Assembly (NCBI RefSeq): GCF_914271485.1
Contig: NZ_CAJZAG010000009.1
Span: 1 to 64,000 of the forward strand
Source of the DNA: Cupriavidus pampae
GTDB taxonomy: Bacteria; Pseudomonadota; Gammaproteobacteria; Burkholderiales; Burkholderiaceae
DNA: 64,000 nucleotides
Direction of reading: 5' to 3'
Shown: piece after piece, positions 43,928-54,098 of the stretch
Numbering within the stretch: the stretch's first letter is position 1
How the letters are laid out: each line of letters begins with the position of its first letter
Notes under the pieces: generated by a model
Databases searched by the model: none
The model's input: only the letters and a program-made list of their open reading frames with translations
Told to the model about the DNA's origin: nothing
Made by a program: the position numbers and the translations under genes

Positions 43928-44974
43928 ATGTCCGCCCCAGTTGACCCAAAGCAGCCCCAGCCAACGGGGCAACTCTCGATGAAGGAGGTGGCGCGCCTGG
44001 CCGGCGTGTCGCCGATGACCGTCTCGCGCGTCCTCAGCGCGCCGCACCTCGTGAAGCCCGAGACCCTCGAGCAGGTGCAGTCCATCATTCGCGCGGTTCG
44101 CTATGTACCCAATCGCGTAGCGGGCAGCCTGGCGTCGCGGCGCACCAGCCTGGTGGGCTTGATCATCCCCAGCCTCAGGAACGCGCTGTATGCGGAGACG
44201 ATCCAGGGGATCTCCGATGTCCTGCAGCGCCATGGCCTGCACCTGATGATTTCGGACAGCGGATATTCGCTGGAGCGCGAGGAGGCGTTGATCTCTGCCT
44301 ACCTGTCCCAGCGGCCCTGCGGCCTCATCCTGCACAACACCACGCATACGGAAGCGGCCCGCCACCTGCTCCAGGACTCCGGCGTGCCATGTGTGGAAAC
44401 CGGCAACCTGACGACGCAGCCGATCGATATGGCCGTCAGTTACTCGAATCGGGAAGCGGGGCGGGCCATGGCGGACCACCTGTTATCGCGGGGATATCGC
44501 AGGTTTGGTTTTGCCAGTCTTCCCATCAGCGGTAACGAGCGCTTACGCGAGCGGCGCGACGGTTTCTTCGATGGGCTGCGCGCGGCGGGCATCGAGATCG
44601 ATCCGGCGATGGTGCTGGAAGTGGGCGAGGGCCTGGAAAACGGTAGTCATGCGCTAGCGGAACTCATGCGCCGGGACGCGTCGGTACAGGCCCTGTTCCT
44701 GGCCGGCGACGTGCTTGCGGCCGGCGCCATCCTCGAGTGCACGCGCCGTGGTCTGCGCGTGCCGGGCGATATCGCCATAGCGGGGTCTGACGACAACGAA
44801 CTTATGCAGCAGACGGTGCCACCGATCACCACGGTGCGTTTTCCTCGCTACCGCATCGGCGTCCGTAGTGCGGAGCTGATCGTGTCCCGGCAAGAGGAAG
44901 AGCGCTCACAACCGGACACACAATCGGCGACGGAAGACCTGGGTTTCGAGATCGTGCCACGCGGCAGCACATGA
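43928..44974 (+). CDS. LacI-family regulator
   Basis: A 348-residue LacI/GalR repressor with the N-terminal helix-turn-helix MKEVARLAGVSPMTVSRVLS (about 18-37), hinge helix RVAGSLASRR and a periplasmic-binding-protein-like core (about 75-340), close to the GntR/IdnR style LacI proteins that bind organic acids. It is divergent from the lyase/Bug operon with paired operators between them, which makes a local repressor role very likely. Effector presumably the operon substrate. Confidence 0.9.
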   Translation: MSAPVDPKQPQPTGQLSMKEVARLAGVSPMTVSRVLSAPHLVKPETLEQVQSIIRAVRYVPNRVAGSLASRRTSLVGLIIPSLRNALYAETIQGISDVLQRHGLHLMISDSGYSLEREEALISAYLSQRPCGLILHNTTHTEAARHLLQDSGVPCVETGNLTTQPIDMAVSYSNREAGRAMADHLLSRGYRRFGFASLPISGNERLRERRDGFFDGLRAAGIEIDPAMVLEVGEGLENGSHALAELMRRDASVQALFLAGDVLAAGAILECTRRGLRVPGDIAIAGSDDNELMQQTVPPITTVRFPRYRIGVRSAELIVSRQEEERSQPDTQSATEDLGFEIVPRGST

Positions 44975-45014
44975 TGCAAAGCGCATCCGCTACAGGCATC
45001 CCAGCGCGCCAACG

Positions 45015-45923
45015 CTAGCCCCAAACCCTCGTCAGCGCGTCCAGCGCCGCCACGATCAAGGGTTCGTTCTGGCGGGAAGCCTGGCAGACAAACTGCAGCT
45101 GGCAGCCGATACGCACACGGTCTGCCACGGCCAGCCCTGAAATCTGGCTCTCGCGTATGGCCGTGGCATCGCGGACGAGGGCAAGTCCGACGCCCGATTT
45201 GATCAGATCCAGCATGGACGCCTCCTGATCCACCAGCGCCGTGCGACGGGGCGCCAGTCCCCTTGGATCGAAGACGCGCGCGAGCAAGCGCGAGTGCACA
45301 GATTCCGGCGGCGTCGCCAGCCAGGGGAGGTTTGCCAAGGCTTCCCAGTCGGCGCCCGTCACCTGGGAACCCCAGCCCGCAGGCGCGACGACCCGGTATT
45401 CGAAGCGGGTCAGCGTGCGGACCATGAGATCCGGCTGCAGCCGTTGCGTGGTTTCCGTATCTGGGCTCAGGTAGAAGCAGACATCCAGGCTGCCCTGCTG
45501 CACTTGCGCGAGCACGCTGCCACTCATTCCGTGGCGCAGTTCCGTTTCGATCTGCGGCGCCGATTGAACCAGTTGCCCAAGCCAGTCGCCCAGCCGGGTG
45601 AATGACGGCTCCAATATCGTGCCCACGCGAAGCGCGCCCCGCACGGTGCCGTGCAGGCGGTTGACGGCATTAGCGAAGTCCTGGACGGCATTCAAAGTGC
45701 GCTCGGCCTGCGGCAGCAGCGCGGCGCCATCGACGCTCAGGACTAGCCCATGAGCGGTACGCTGGAACAGCGTCAGGCCGGTGATTTCGGCTAGCCGCTT
45801 GAGCTGGAGGCTGACGGCGGGTTGTGATCGGTGCATCAGCTCGGCCGCCCGCGAAACACTTCCTTCACGCGCCACGGAAACAAACAAGCGAAGCGTCTGC
45901 AGGTCGAGATTGGCTGGGTTCAT
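45015..45923 (-). CDS. LysR-type regulator
   Basis: A 302-residue LysR regulator starting MNPANLDLQTLRLFVSVARE, with helix-turn-helix AAELMHRSQPAVSLQLKRLA (about 26-45) and an effector domain to the end. It is divergent from the GMC oxidoreductase gene, with a 121-base gap that contains a LysR-type inverted repeat, so it probably activates that gene. The effector is unknown. Confidence 0.87.
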   Translation of the reverse strand: MNPANLDLQTLRLFVSVAREGSVSRAAELMHRSQPAVSLQLKRLAEITGLTLFQRTAHGLVLSVDGAALLPQAERTLNAVQDFANAVNRLHGTVRGALRVGTILEPSFTRLGDWLGQLVQSAPQIETELRHGMSGSVLAQVQQGSLDVCFYLSPDTETTQRLQPDLMVRTLTRFEYRVVAPAGWGSQVTGADWEALANLPWLATPPESVHSRLLARVFDPRGLAPRRTALVDQEASMLDLIKSGVGLALVRDATAIRESQISGLAVADRVRIGCQLQFVCQASRQNEPLIVAALDALTRVWG

Positions 45924-45928
45924 ATTTG

Positions 45929-45951
45929 CGCAATTTATATCTTTGATTGCG
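45929..45951. promoter_or_regulatory. candidate LysR operator
   Basis: CGCAAT (45929-45934) and ATTGCG (45946-45951) form a perfect inverted repeat with an 11-base AT-rich spacer, the T-N11-A plan of LysR sites. It begins six bases upstream of the LysR start codon, in the place for autorepression and activation of the divergent GMC gene. Confidence 0.55.
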
Positions 45952-46044
45952 GAAACTCAATGGATCCGTCGGGATTCCGAGGACACACTGCGTCCATTCG
46001 CCAGTTGAAAGAGCGATTCAAGCTGATTCCGGAGACGCAGCATC

Positions 46045-47769
46045 GTGCACACCACCGCCACCTCTACCGCCACTTCTGCCGCCACTTCTACCGCCACCAC
46101 CGCACCCACCTTCGACTACATCGTGATTGGCGCTGGCACCGCTGGTGCTCTGATGGCCAACCGGCTAAGCGCGGACAAGACACGGCGCGTGCTGCTCATC
46201 GAAGCCGGCGGCAAGGACAACTATCCGTGGATCCACATCCCGGTCGGTTACCTGTCTTGCATTGGCAACCCACGCACCGACTGGCTCTACAAAACCGAAC
46301 CCGATCCGGGCCTGAACGGCCGGCAACTGCGCTACCCGCGCGGCAAGACGCTCGGCGGTAGCTCCAGCATCAACGGCATGATCTACATGCGCGGCCAGGC
46401 GCGTGACTATGAGCAATGGGCCGAGCTCACCGGCGACGCCACCTGGCGCTGGTCGAACGTGCTGCCGGCGTTCACGCGGCACGAGGATCATTACCTTGGC
46501 GACACCGGAGGCAACGAACCGGATTTCGCCGAACACCATGGCCACGGGGGCGAGTGGAGGGTGGAGAAGCAGCGTCTACGCTGGGACATTCTCGACGCCT
46601 TCGCCGAAGCCGCTGTCCAGGCTGGCGTGCCGCACACGGCAGACTTCAACCGCGGCAACAACGAGGGTGTCGGGTATTTCCAGGTCAACCAGAAAGCGGG
46701 CTGGCGCTGGAATACCGCCAAGGCATTCCTGCGGCCCACTTGCCACGACAGGCCGAACTTCGAACTCTGGACTGGCGCGCAGGTGTCGCGCCTGCTGGTC
46801 GAGCGGCAGCCGGATGGGCGCCTGCGGTGTACCGGTGCGCGGGTGTGGGATGGACGGCAGTTCGTCATCGTGCGTGCCGCGCGCGAGGTGCTGCTGTGCG
46901 CGGGCAGTATCGGCTCGCCGCAGATATTGCAACTCTCGGGAATTGGCCCTGCCGGACTGCTAGGTGAACACGGCATCGAGGTCCTTGCCGATCTGCCCGG
47001 AGTCGGCGAAAACCTGCAAGACCATCTGCAAATTCGAGCGGTCTACAAGATCGAGGGTGCACCCACGCTCAACGTGCTGGCGTCCAGCCTGTGGGGCAAG
47101 GCGCGCATTGGCCTGGAGTACCTGCTGTCACGGAGCGGCCCGATGAGCATGGCGCCCTCGCAGCTGGGGGCGTTCACCCGGAGTTCGCAGGAGCACGCCT
47201 GGCCGAATATTCAGTTCCATGTCCAGCCGCTTTCGCTGGAGGCCTTCGGCGAACCGCTGCACGCTTTCCCGGCCATCACCGCCAGTGTCTGCAATCTGAA
47301 TCCCAGCAGCCGGGGCACCGTGCGCATCCGCAGTGCGGATTTCCGGCAGGCGCCGGCGATCGCGCCGAACTATTTATCAACCGCTGGTGACCGACAGGTA
47401 GCTGCGGACTCGCTGCGGGTGACGCGGCGCATCGTCGGGCAGCCGGCGCTGGCCCGCTACAAGCCAGAGGAATACAGGCCCGGCCCGCAGTACCAGACCG
47501 ACGAGGATCTGGCCCGGCTGGCGGGCGATATCGCCACCACGATCTTCCATCCCGTAGGCACAGCGGCAATGGGCGGAGATGGCGACCCCAAGGCCGTGCT
47601 CGACAGCCGGATGCGGGTACGCGACGGCCAGGGCAGCCGCATCATCGGGCTGCGCGTGGTCGATGCCAGCGCTATGCCGATGATTACGAGTGGCAACACC
47701 AACAGCCCGACCCTGATGATGGCCGAGAAGGCGGCGGAATGGGTGTGTGCGGACGCCGGGCGCGTCTAG
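46045..47769 (+). CDS. GMC-family oxidoreductase (choline dehydrogenase-like)
   Basis: A 574-residue FAD-dependent alcohol dehydrogenase or oxidase. The FAD motif IVIGAGTAGALMANRLS lies at about 26-42, the GMC signature RYPRGKTLGGSSSINGMIYM at about 93-112, and the C-terminal active-site His/Asn regions are in IFHPVGTAAMGG and SGNTNSPTLMMAEKA. It starts at GTG 46045 with GGAG at 46031-46034. The first 20 residues are an unusual Thr/Ala/Ser-rich run encoded by imperfect repeats. It probably oxidises an alcohol and feeds electrons to the respiratory chain. Substrate unknown; the divergent LysR gene is its likely regulator. Confidence 0.87.
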   Translation: MHTTATSTATSAATSTATTAPTFDYIVIGAGTAGALMANRLSADKTRRVLLIEAGGKDNYPWIHIPVGYLSCIGNPRTDWLYKTEPDPGLNGRQLRYPRGKTLGGSSSINGMIYMRGQARDYEQWAELTGDATWRWSNVLPAFTRHEDHYLGDTGGNEPDFAEHHGHGGEWRVEKQRLRWDILDAFAEAAVQAGVPHTADFNRGNNEGVGYFQVNQKAGWRWNTAKAFLRPTCHDRPNFELWTGAQVSRLLVERQPDGRLRCTGARVWDGRQFVIVRAAREVLLCAGSIGSPQILQLSGIGPAGLLGEHGIEVLADLPGVGENLQDHLQIRAVYKIEGAPTLNVLASSLWGKARIGLEYLLSRSGPMSMAPSQLGAFTRSSQEHAWPNIQFHVQPLSLEAFGEPLHAFPAITASVCNLNPSSRGTVRIRSADFRQAPAIAPNYLSTAGDRQVAADSLRVTRRIVGQPALARYKPEEYRPGPQYQTDEDLARLAGDIATTIFHPVGTAAMGGDGDPKAVLDSRMRVRDGQGSRIIGLRVVDASAMPMITSGNTNSPTLMMAEKAAEWVCADAGRV

Positions 47770-47779
47770 CGCGGGCCGC

Positions 47780-49798
<2,019 letters not shown>

Positions 49799-50081
49799 TA
49801 CATGCTCCTGGGCAGGTGGCCGGCCGTCTTCGCGGTCATGAACGTCGGTCAAGTGAAGTGCAAGCGACATTGCGGGCGGTCGACCGACCGGCACACGTGG
49901 TTGCGCCTGGAAGGAAGGCCTTCCGCAACCATCAGTGTGCGCAAAAAATTCGAATCGCGCATGATACTGGTGACGGTGGTGCGGTGCAATAACCGCGGAT
50001 GGGTCCATTGGCCTGAAGTGGGGTGCAATACCTATTTAAACAAGCCCGGAGACGTCTGTGTTTGAAGGGCGGGGGCTTGTC

Positions 50082-50098
50082 ATGCAACAATGTTGCAT
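50082..50098. promoter_or_regulatory. palindromic operator 1 upstream of the CobW-family gene (Zur-like)
   Basis: ATGCAACAATGTTGCAT is a perfect palindrome with eight-base arms. With the second copy 27 bases downstream it forms a paired operator. CobW-family zinc chaperones are often under Zur, whose sites are AT-rich palindromes of this size, so zinc control is the leading guess. Confidence 0.6.
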
Positions 50099-50108
50099 CT
50101 ATGATGTA

Positions 50109-50125
50109 ATGCAACTTAGTTGCAT
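50109..50125. promoter_or_regulatory. palindromic operator 2 upstream of the CobW-family gene (Zur-like)
   Basis: ATGCAACTTAGTTGCAT shares the ATGCAAC/GTTGCAT arms with the first copy; centres are 27 bases apart. It lies 53 bases before ATG 50178. Confidence 0.6.
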
Positions 50126-50177
50126 TAAATGCGCGTCGTCGCTCATGACGCCTCATCGACCCCACGTTTCCACACCC

Positions 50178-51371
50178 ATGCTTCCCACCAAGCTACCTGT
50201 CACTGTCCTCTCGGGTTTTCTCGGCGCGGGCAAGACTACATTGCTCAATCACATCCTCAATAACCGCGACGGTCTCCGCGTTGCTGTCATCGTCAACGAC
50301 ATGTCCGAAGTGAACATCGACGCTGCACTGGTTCTGGGCGGCGGCGCGAAGCTTTCGCGGACGGAGGAGAAGCTCGTCGAGATGAGCAATGGATGCATTT
50401 GCTGCACGCTTAGGGAGGATCTGCTGCTGGAGGTCGATCGGCTGGCCAGGGAGGGGCGGTTTGATCAACTGGTCATCGAATCCACGGGGATTTCGGAGCC
50501 GTTGCCCGTTGCGGAAACGTTCACGTTCGAGGGGGAGGATGGCCGCAGCCTCAACGAAGTCGCTCATCTGGACACGATGGTCACCGTGGTCGACGCCTTC
50601 AATTTCCTGCGTGACTACGCTTCGCGCGACAGTCTGCAGGCACGTGGCGAGTCGCTGGGCGAGGAGGATGCGCGCACCGTCGTGGATCTGCTGATCAATC
50701 AGGTCGAGTTCTGCGATGTCATCGTGCTCAACAAGATCGACCTTATTGGCGAGCAGGACCGCGAGCGCCTGCTGGCGATCCTGCGCACGCTGAATCCTCG
50801 GGCGCGCATCGAGATCTCGGAGTTTGGCCGAGTGCCACTCGAGCGGGTCCTGGGCACGGGACTGTTCAACTTCGAGGAGGCATCCAAAGCCCCCGGCTGG
50901 CTGCAGGAAATGCGCGGCACCCACGTCCCGGAGACGGAGGAATACGGCATTCGTAGCTTCGTCTACGCAGCCCGCCGTCCGTTCCATCCCCAGCGGTTCG
51001 GCGATCTCGTTGCTGCCGAGTGGCCAGGGGTCGTGCGGTCCAAGGGGTTCTTCTGGCTGGCGAGCCATCCAGCGCTCGCGGGAACCTGGTCTCAAGCTGG
51101 AGCGGTAGCCCGGCATGGACCGGCGGGCTACTGGTGGGCCGCGGTGCCGCGCGAACAATGGCCAGAAGACCCCGAGTCGATCGCCATGATTCGCACCAAA
51201 TGGGACGACAGCGTCGGCGATGCCCGCCAGGAAATCGTGCTGATTGGCATGGGCATGGATGAACGAGAACTTCGCAGGAGCCTGGACGCCTGTCTGCTGA
51301 CCGACCATGAGATGGGGCAAGGCCCTGACCTCTGGGCCACTTGGCACAATCCCTTTTCGGACTGGCCCTGA
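50178..51371 (+). CDS. CobW/G3E-family GTPase metallochaperone
   Basis: A 397-residue G3E GTPase. It shows Walker A SGFLGAGKTTLLNH (about 11-24), the metal-binding CxCC motif SNGCICCTLREDL (about 71-83), the G3 region ESTGISEP, the G4 motif VLNKIDL and a C-terminal CobW_C domain (about 280-390). Such proteins deliver zinc to client enzymes when the metal is scarce. ATG 50178 places LPVTVLSGFLGAGK at the usual distance; ATG 50145 is also possible and neither has a clear ribosome binding site, so a leaderless transcript is conceivable. Paired palindromes upstream suggest Zur control. The convergent neighbour is a zinc enzyme, a beta-carbonic anhydrase. Confidence 0.87.
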   Translation: MLPTKLPVTVLSGFLGAGKTTLLNHILNNRDGLRVAVIVNDMSEVNIDAALVLGGGAKLSRTEEKLVEMSNGCICCTLREDLLLEVDRLAREGRFDQLVIESTGISEPLPVAETFTFEGEDGRSLNEVAHLDTMVTVVDAFNFLRDYASRDSLQARGESLGEEDARTVVDLLINQVEFCDVIVLNKIDLIGEQDRERLLAILRTLNPRARIEISEFGRVPLERVLGTGLFNFEEASKAPGWLQEMRGTHVPETEEYGIRSFVYAARRPFHPQRFGDLVAAEWPGVVRSKGFFWLASHPALAGTWSQAGAVARHGPAGYWWAAVPREQWPEDPESIAMIRTKWDDSVGDARQEIVLIGMGMDERELRRSLDACLLTDHEMGQGPDLWATWHNPFSDWP

Positions 51372-51391
51372 CGCGCCAGCCCGCAAGGAGG

Positions 51392-52003
51392 TTACTGCGA
51401 GGCGCCCGACGCAGGAACGTCTCGCACCACCTCCGTCAGCTTCCCGGAATTTATCTCATAGAAGAACCCGTAAAGCTTGACGTTCTTCGGCACCGCGTTG
51501 CTCTCGCGCAGCAGCTTCACGTCATGCCGGATGGAGTCCTCGAAGTGGCCGATCGCAAGGCTGTCGTGATCGAAAATTTCACCGATCTCCGCATGATGAT
51601 GATCATGGAACTCGCCGATCAGCGTGTCCGGCGTGAACGCCGTCGCGCCGCAGAACGAGTGGTGCACCACCACGACGTTCTGCACGCGGAACAGATAGTC
51701 CATCGTCGCTACGGATTGCAGCGCTCCAACGGCTCGGCCGCCGGCGTTGGACACCGCGAACAGCGTGCGCGTATTGCCTACGCGATTGCCGGCCTCATCG
51801 AGGATGTTTTCGCCAGGGTAGACCTCGTCGCCGAGATAGTCGGCGACCGCCTGCGGAATTTCCGAGGCGCGCGGGTCGAAGCAGTGGATCACGATCGTCT
51901 TCATCGGGATAAACTGGCTGAATCGGCTCGTGCTGTCCGGCGCGAACCACGACTCGTCGAACCACGGTTGCGTCCGGAATTCGTATTCGGTGTACTTCGT
52001 CAT
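51392..52003 (-). CDS. beta-class carbonic anhydrase
   Basis: A 203-residue zinc enzyme interconverting CO2 and bicarbonate. The zinc motifs are HCFDPRASE (Cys-x-Asp-x-Arg, about 40-48) and HHSFCGATAF (His-x-x-Cys, about 113-122). It lies tail-to-tail with the CobW-family gene and 44 bases before the HD-domain gene start on the other side runs on the same strand. It is a good candidate client of that chaperone. Alternative: a carbonic-anhydrase-like carbonyl sulfide or CS2 hydrolase. Confidence 0.83.
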   Translation of the reverse strand: MTKYTEYEFRTQPWFDESWFAPDSTSRFSQFIPMKTIVIHCFDPRASEIPQAVADYLGDEVYPGENILDEAGNRVGNTRTLFAVSNAGGRAVGALQSVATMDYLFRVQNVVVVHHSFCGATAFTPDTLIGEFHDHHHAEIGEIFDHDSLAIGHFEDSIRHDVKLLRESNAVPKNVKLYGFFYEINSGKLTEVVRDVPASGASQ

Positions 52004-52048
52004 GCTCTCACTCCACTAGTTTGAAATCGAACGATTGCCCACTGGGCA

Positions 52049-52690
52049 TCAGCTGTCGAACGGCGCATGGTCAAGCAGGTCGCACACGTCGGGGATCTTG
52101 CAATCGTGGATATGCCGGCGGCCGATGTCCGCCAGGCCCGTGCCGATGGCCGTGTGAGGCTTCTTCCTAACGACCTCCGCCAGCGCCTCCTGAAACGCCA
52201 CCTTGAATCCGGCACGCGGATAAAGCTGCAGCACGTCATCGACCAGCGATGGCGCGATCTCGTCGATATGCAGGCCCATCACATCGACATGCGCACCCAG
52301 ATAGACCAGCGCCACTTCCGGCTCGCGTCGGTCGGCAATCCCCGCGCTGGAGTGCAGGGCAATGCCATCCCATACTAGTTGGGCGCGCGACTCCGGGTAG
52401 CCGTTGGCGATAAGAAACTTGCTGGCGGCATCGGCCCCATCGACCTCGAAGCGCTGGTCGGCCATAAATTCCTCGGTCAGGCCAAGGTCATGCAGCAGCG
52501 AGGCGAGGTAGACCGCCTCGCGGTCGTAGGAAAGGCCGCGCTTGCGCCCAAGAAGCTCGGCGAACCACCACGTGCGGTGGACATGGTTCAGCATGGCTTT
52601 TGGATGCACGCGCTCGACCAGCGAGGCGGCTTTGCGGGTGAGGGTGGAGTCTGGGGCGACGACACCACCGATGGTGATGATTGCGTTCAC
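52049..52690 (-). CDS. HD-domain phosphohydrolase/hydrolase, cyanamide-hydratase-like
   Basis: A 213-residue HD-domain protein. Metal ligands are in LNHVHRTWWFAELLG (about 34-48), SLLHDLGLTEEF (His-Asp, about 64-75) and ALHSSAGIADR (about 111-121). The pattern fits small HD proteins related to yeast cyanamide hydratase DDI2. It lies upstream of the carbonic anhydrase gene on the same strand with a 45-base gap, so they may be co-transcribed; a cyanamide or cyanate to bicarbonate link is conceivable. It is divergent from the GlxA-type regulator. Confidence 0.78.
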   Translation of the reverse strand: MNAIITIGGVVAPDSTLTRKAASLVERVHPKAMLNHVHRTWWFAELLGRKRGLSYDREAVYLASLLHDLGLTEEFMADQRFEVDGADAASKFLIANGYPESRAQLVWDGIALHSSAGIADRREPEVALVYLGAHVDVMGLHIDEIAPSLVDDVLQLYPRAGFKVAFQEALAEVVRKKPHTAIGTGLADIGRRHIHDCKIPDVCDLLDHAPFDS

Positions 52691-52808
52691 GTCTGATGCT
52701 CGAAACGGGTTGGATGCTCAGAAGTGTAGGCATGCCCGACATGACACAAATGACTGTTTTCAGTCGATTTGTGCCAGAATAAAATGTCCTCGCAAGATCC
52801 TGCACCCA

Positions 52809-53828
52809 ATGACGTCCCGAGCACAACGCAGCCGCGCGCGGCCGCTTTCCGAATCCAAGCGCGTAGTCATCCTCGGCCTGCCGCCCGTGGACGCGCTTGA
52901 CGTGATCGGTCCCGCGGAGGTGTTCGCCAACGCCAACCGCATCCATGGCGGGACGCGGCCGCCGTACGTGCTCGAGCTCGTCTCCGCCAGCGCCGATACA
53001 CGGCTGGAGAGCGAGACCGGCATTGCGCTGGTCGGGCACCGAACGCTCGATCAGGAGCGCCGGGCGGGCAAGCCTATCGATACATTGATCGTCACCACCG
53101 GCTTCAGCGCGATAGGAATTGCCGATCCCGCGGCCATTGCATGGATACAGAAGCGCGCTGCGTCGGTGCGGCGCATGTGTGCCATCTGCGTCGGCGCATT
53201 CGCATTGGCGGAAGCCGGTCTGCTGGATGGGCGCCGAGCCACGACGCACTGGCAGGCCACGCAGCAGCTGGCCGAGCGCTATCCCGCGGTAGAGGTGGAT
53301 CCCACGCCGATCTGGGTCAAGGATGGAAATCTCTATACCTCGGCCGGCGTATCGGCAGGGATCGACCTGGCACTGGCGCTGGTGGGTGAAGATCTCGGCA
53401 ATGACATCGCGCTGAAGATCGCTCAGGATCTCGTGCTCTACCTGCGCCGCCCCGGCGGGCAGGCCCAGTTCAGCGCCACGCTTCGCTCGCAACACACGCC
53501 GGGCTCCAGTCTGGAACGGCTGTGCCGGTGGATCGCGGAGAACCTGAACGCCGACCTGAGCGTGGAAGCGCTCGCCAGCCGCTCGGCCATGAGTGTCAGA
53601 ACGCTGATCCGCCAGTTCCAGCGAGAGTTGAACACCACGCCGGCAAAGTACGTCGAAGAGGTCCGTATCGAGGCAGTTCGCCGCGCGATCGAAATGGGAG
53701 GAAGAACCATCGAGGACATTGCCCGGCGTCATGGCTACCAGAGCGTCGACGTCCTGCGGAAAGCCTTTATCCGGCGGGTGGGAATCAGCCCCAAGGATTA
53801 CCTGAAGCGCTTCGCAGTCCACCATTAA
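52809..53828 (+). CDS. GlxA-family AraC-type regulator (DJ-1/PfpI domain)
   Basis: A 339-residue regulator with an N-terminal DJ-1/PfpI-like domain (about 17-190; nucleophile-elbow segment RRMCAICVGAFALAEAGLLD) and a C-terminal AraC DNA-binding domain (about 235-335; LSVEALASRSAMSVRTLIRQ and IARRHGYQSVDVLRKAF). ATG 52809 is used; the frame open from 52542 overlaps the divergent HD gene. It probably controls the HD-domain/carbonic anhydrase pair, 118 bases away on the other strand. Effector unknown. Confidence 0.85.
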   Translation: MTSRAQRSRARPLSESKRVVILGLPPVDALDVIGPAEVFANANRIHGGTRPPYVLELVSASADTRLESETGIALVGHRTLDQERRAGKPIDTLIVTTGFSAIGIADPAAIAWIQKRAASVRRMCAICVGAFALAEAGLLDGRRATTHWQATQQLAERYPAVEVDPTPIWVKDGNLYTSAGVSAGIDLALALVGEDLGNDIALKIAQDLVLYLRRPGGQAQFSATLRSQHTPGSSLERLCRWIAENLNADLSVEALASRSAMSVRTLIRQFQRELNTTPAKYVEEVRIEAVRRAIEMGGRTIEDIARRHGYQSVDVLRKAFIRRVGISPKDYLKRFAVHH

Positions 53829-54032
53829 TTTGGATGAGGCAGTGTCAGATTCGGCCCAATGTATGCATCGGGATCGCGACATGCAGGCGGGCCCCGGCAT
53901 GCCGTAAGCGCGGTATTCACCACGAAATGTGCCAAAAAGTGTGAGAAAACACTCTTTTATCGGCACTCCATGTGTGAACGTTGAAACATTTGAACGTTGC
54001 TTCCCTTGTCTGTGTCGCTGACGCAACGCGAA

Positions 54033-54055
54033 TTGCAATGAGAATCGGTCGCATT
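54033..54055. promoter_or_regulatory. possible Fur box
   Basis: The stretch TTGCAATGAGAATCGGTCGC keeps the left half of a Fur site (AATGAGAAT) 44-66 bases before the siderophore receptor start. The right half is poor. Iron control is expected for the gene anyway. Confidence 0.35.
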
Positions 54056-54098
54056 TATATTCCGCTTCGCCGATCCTCCTTGCCCCCATCAGAACATC

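Larger units (their letters stand above)
49799..50177. other. divergent promoter region between rpoD and the CobW-family gene
   Basis: A gap of about 380 bases with no convincing gene on either strand. It holds the ribosome binding site of the sigma gene at its left end and two tandem palindromes at its right end (50082-50098 and 50109-50125). The right part is visibly AT-richer than the surroundings. Confidence 0.6.
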
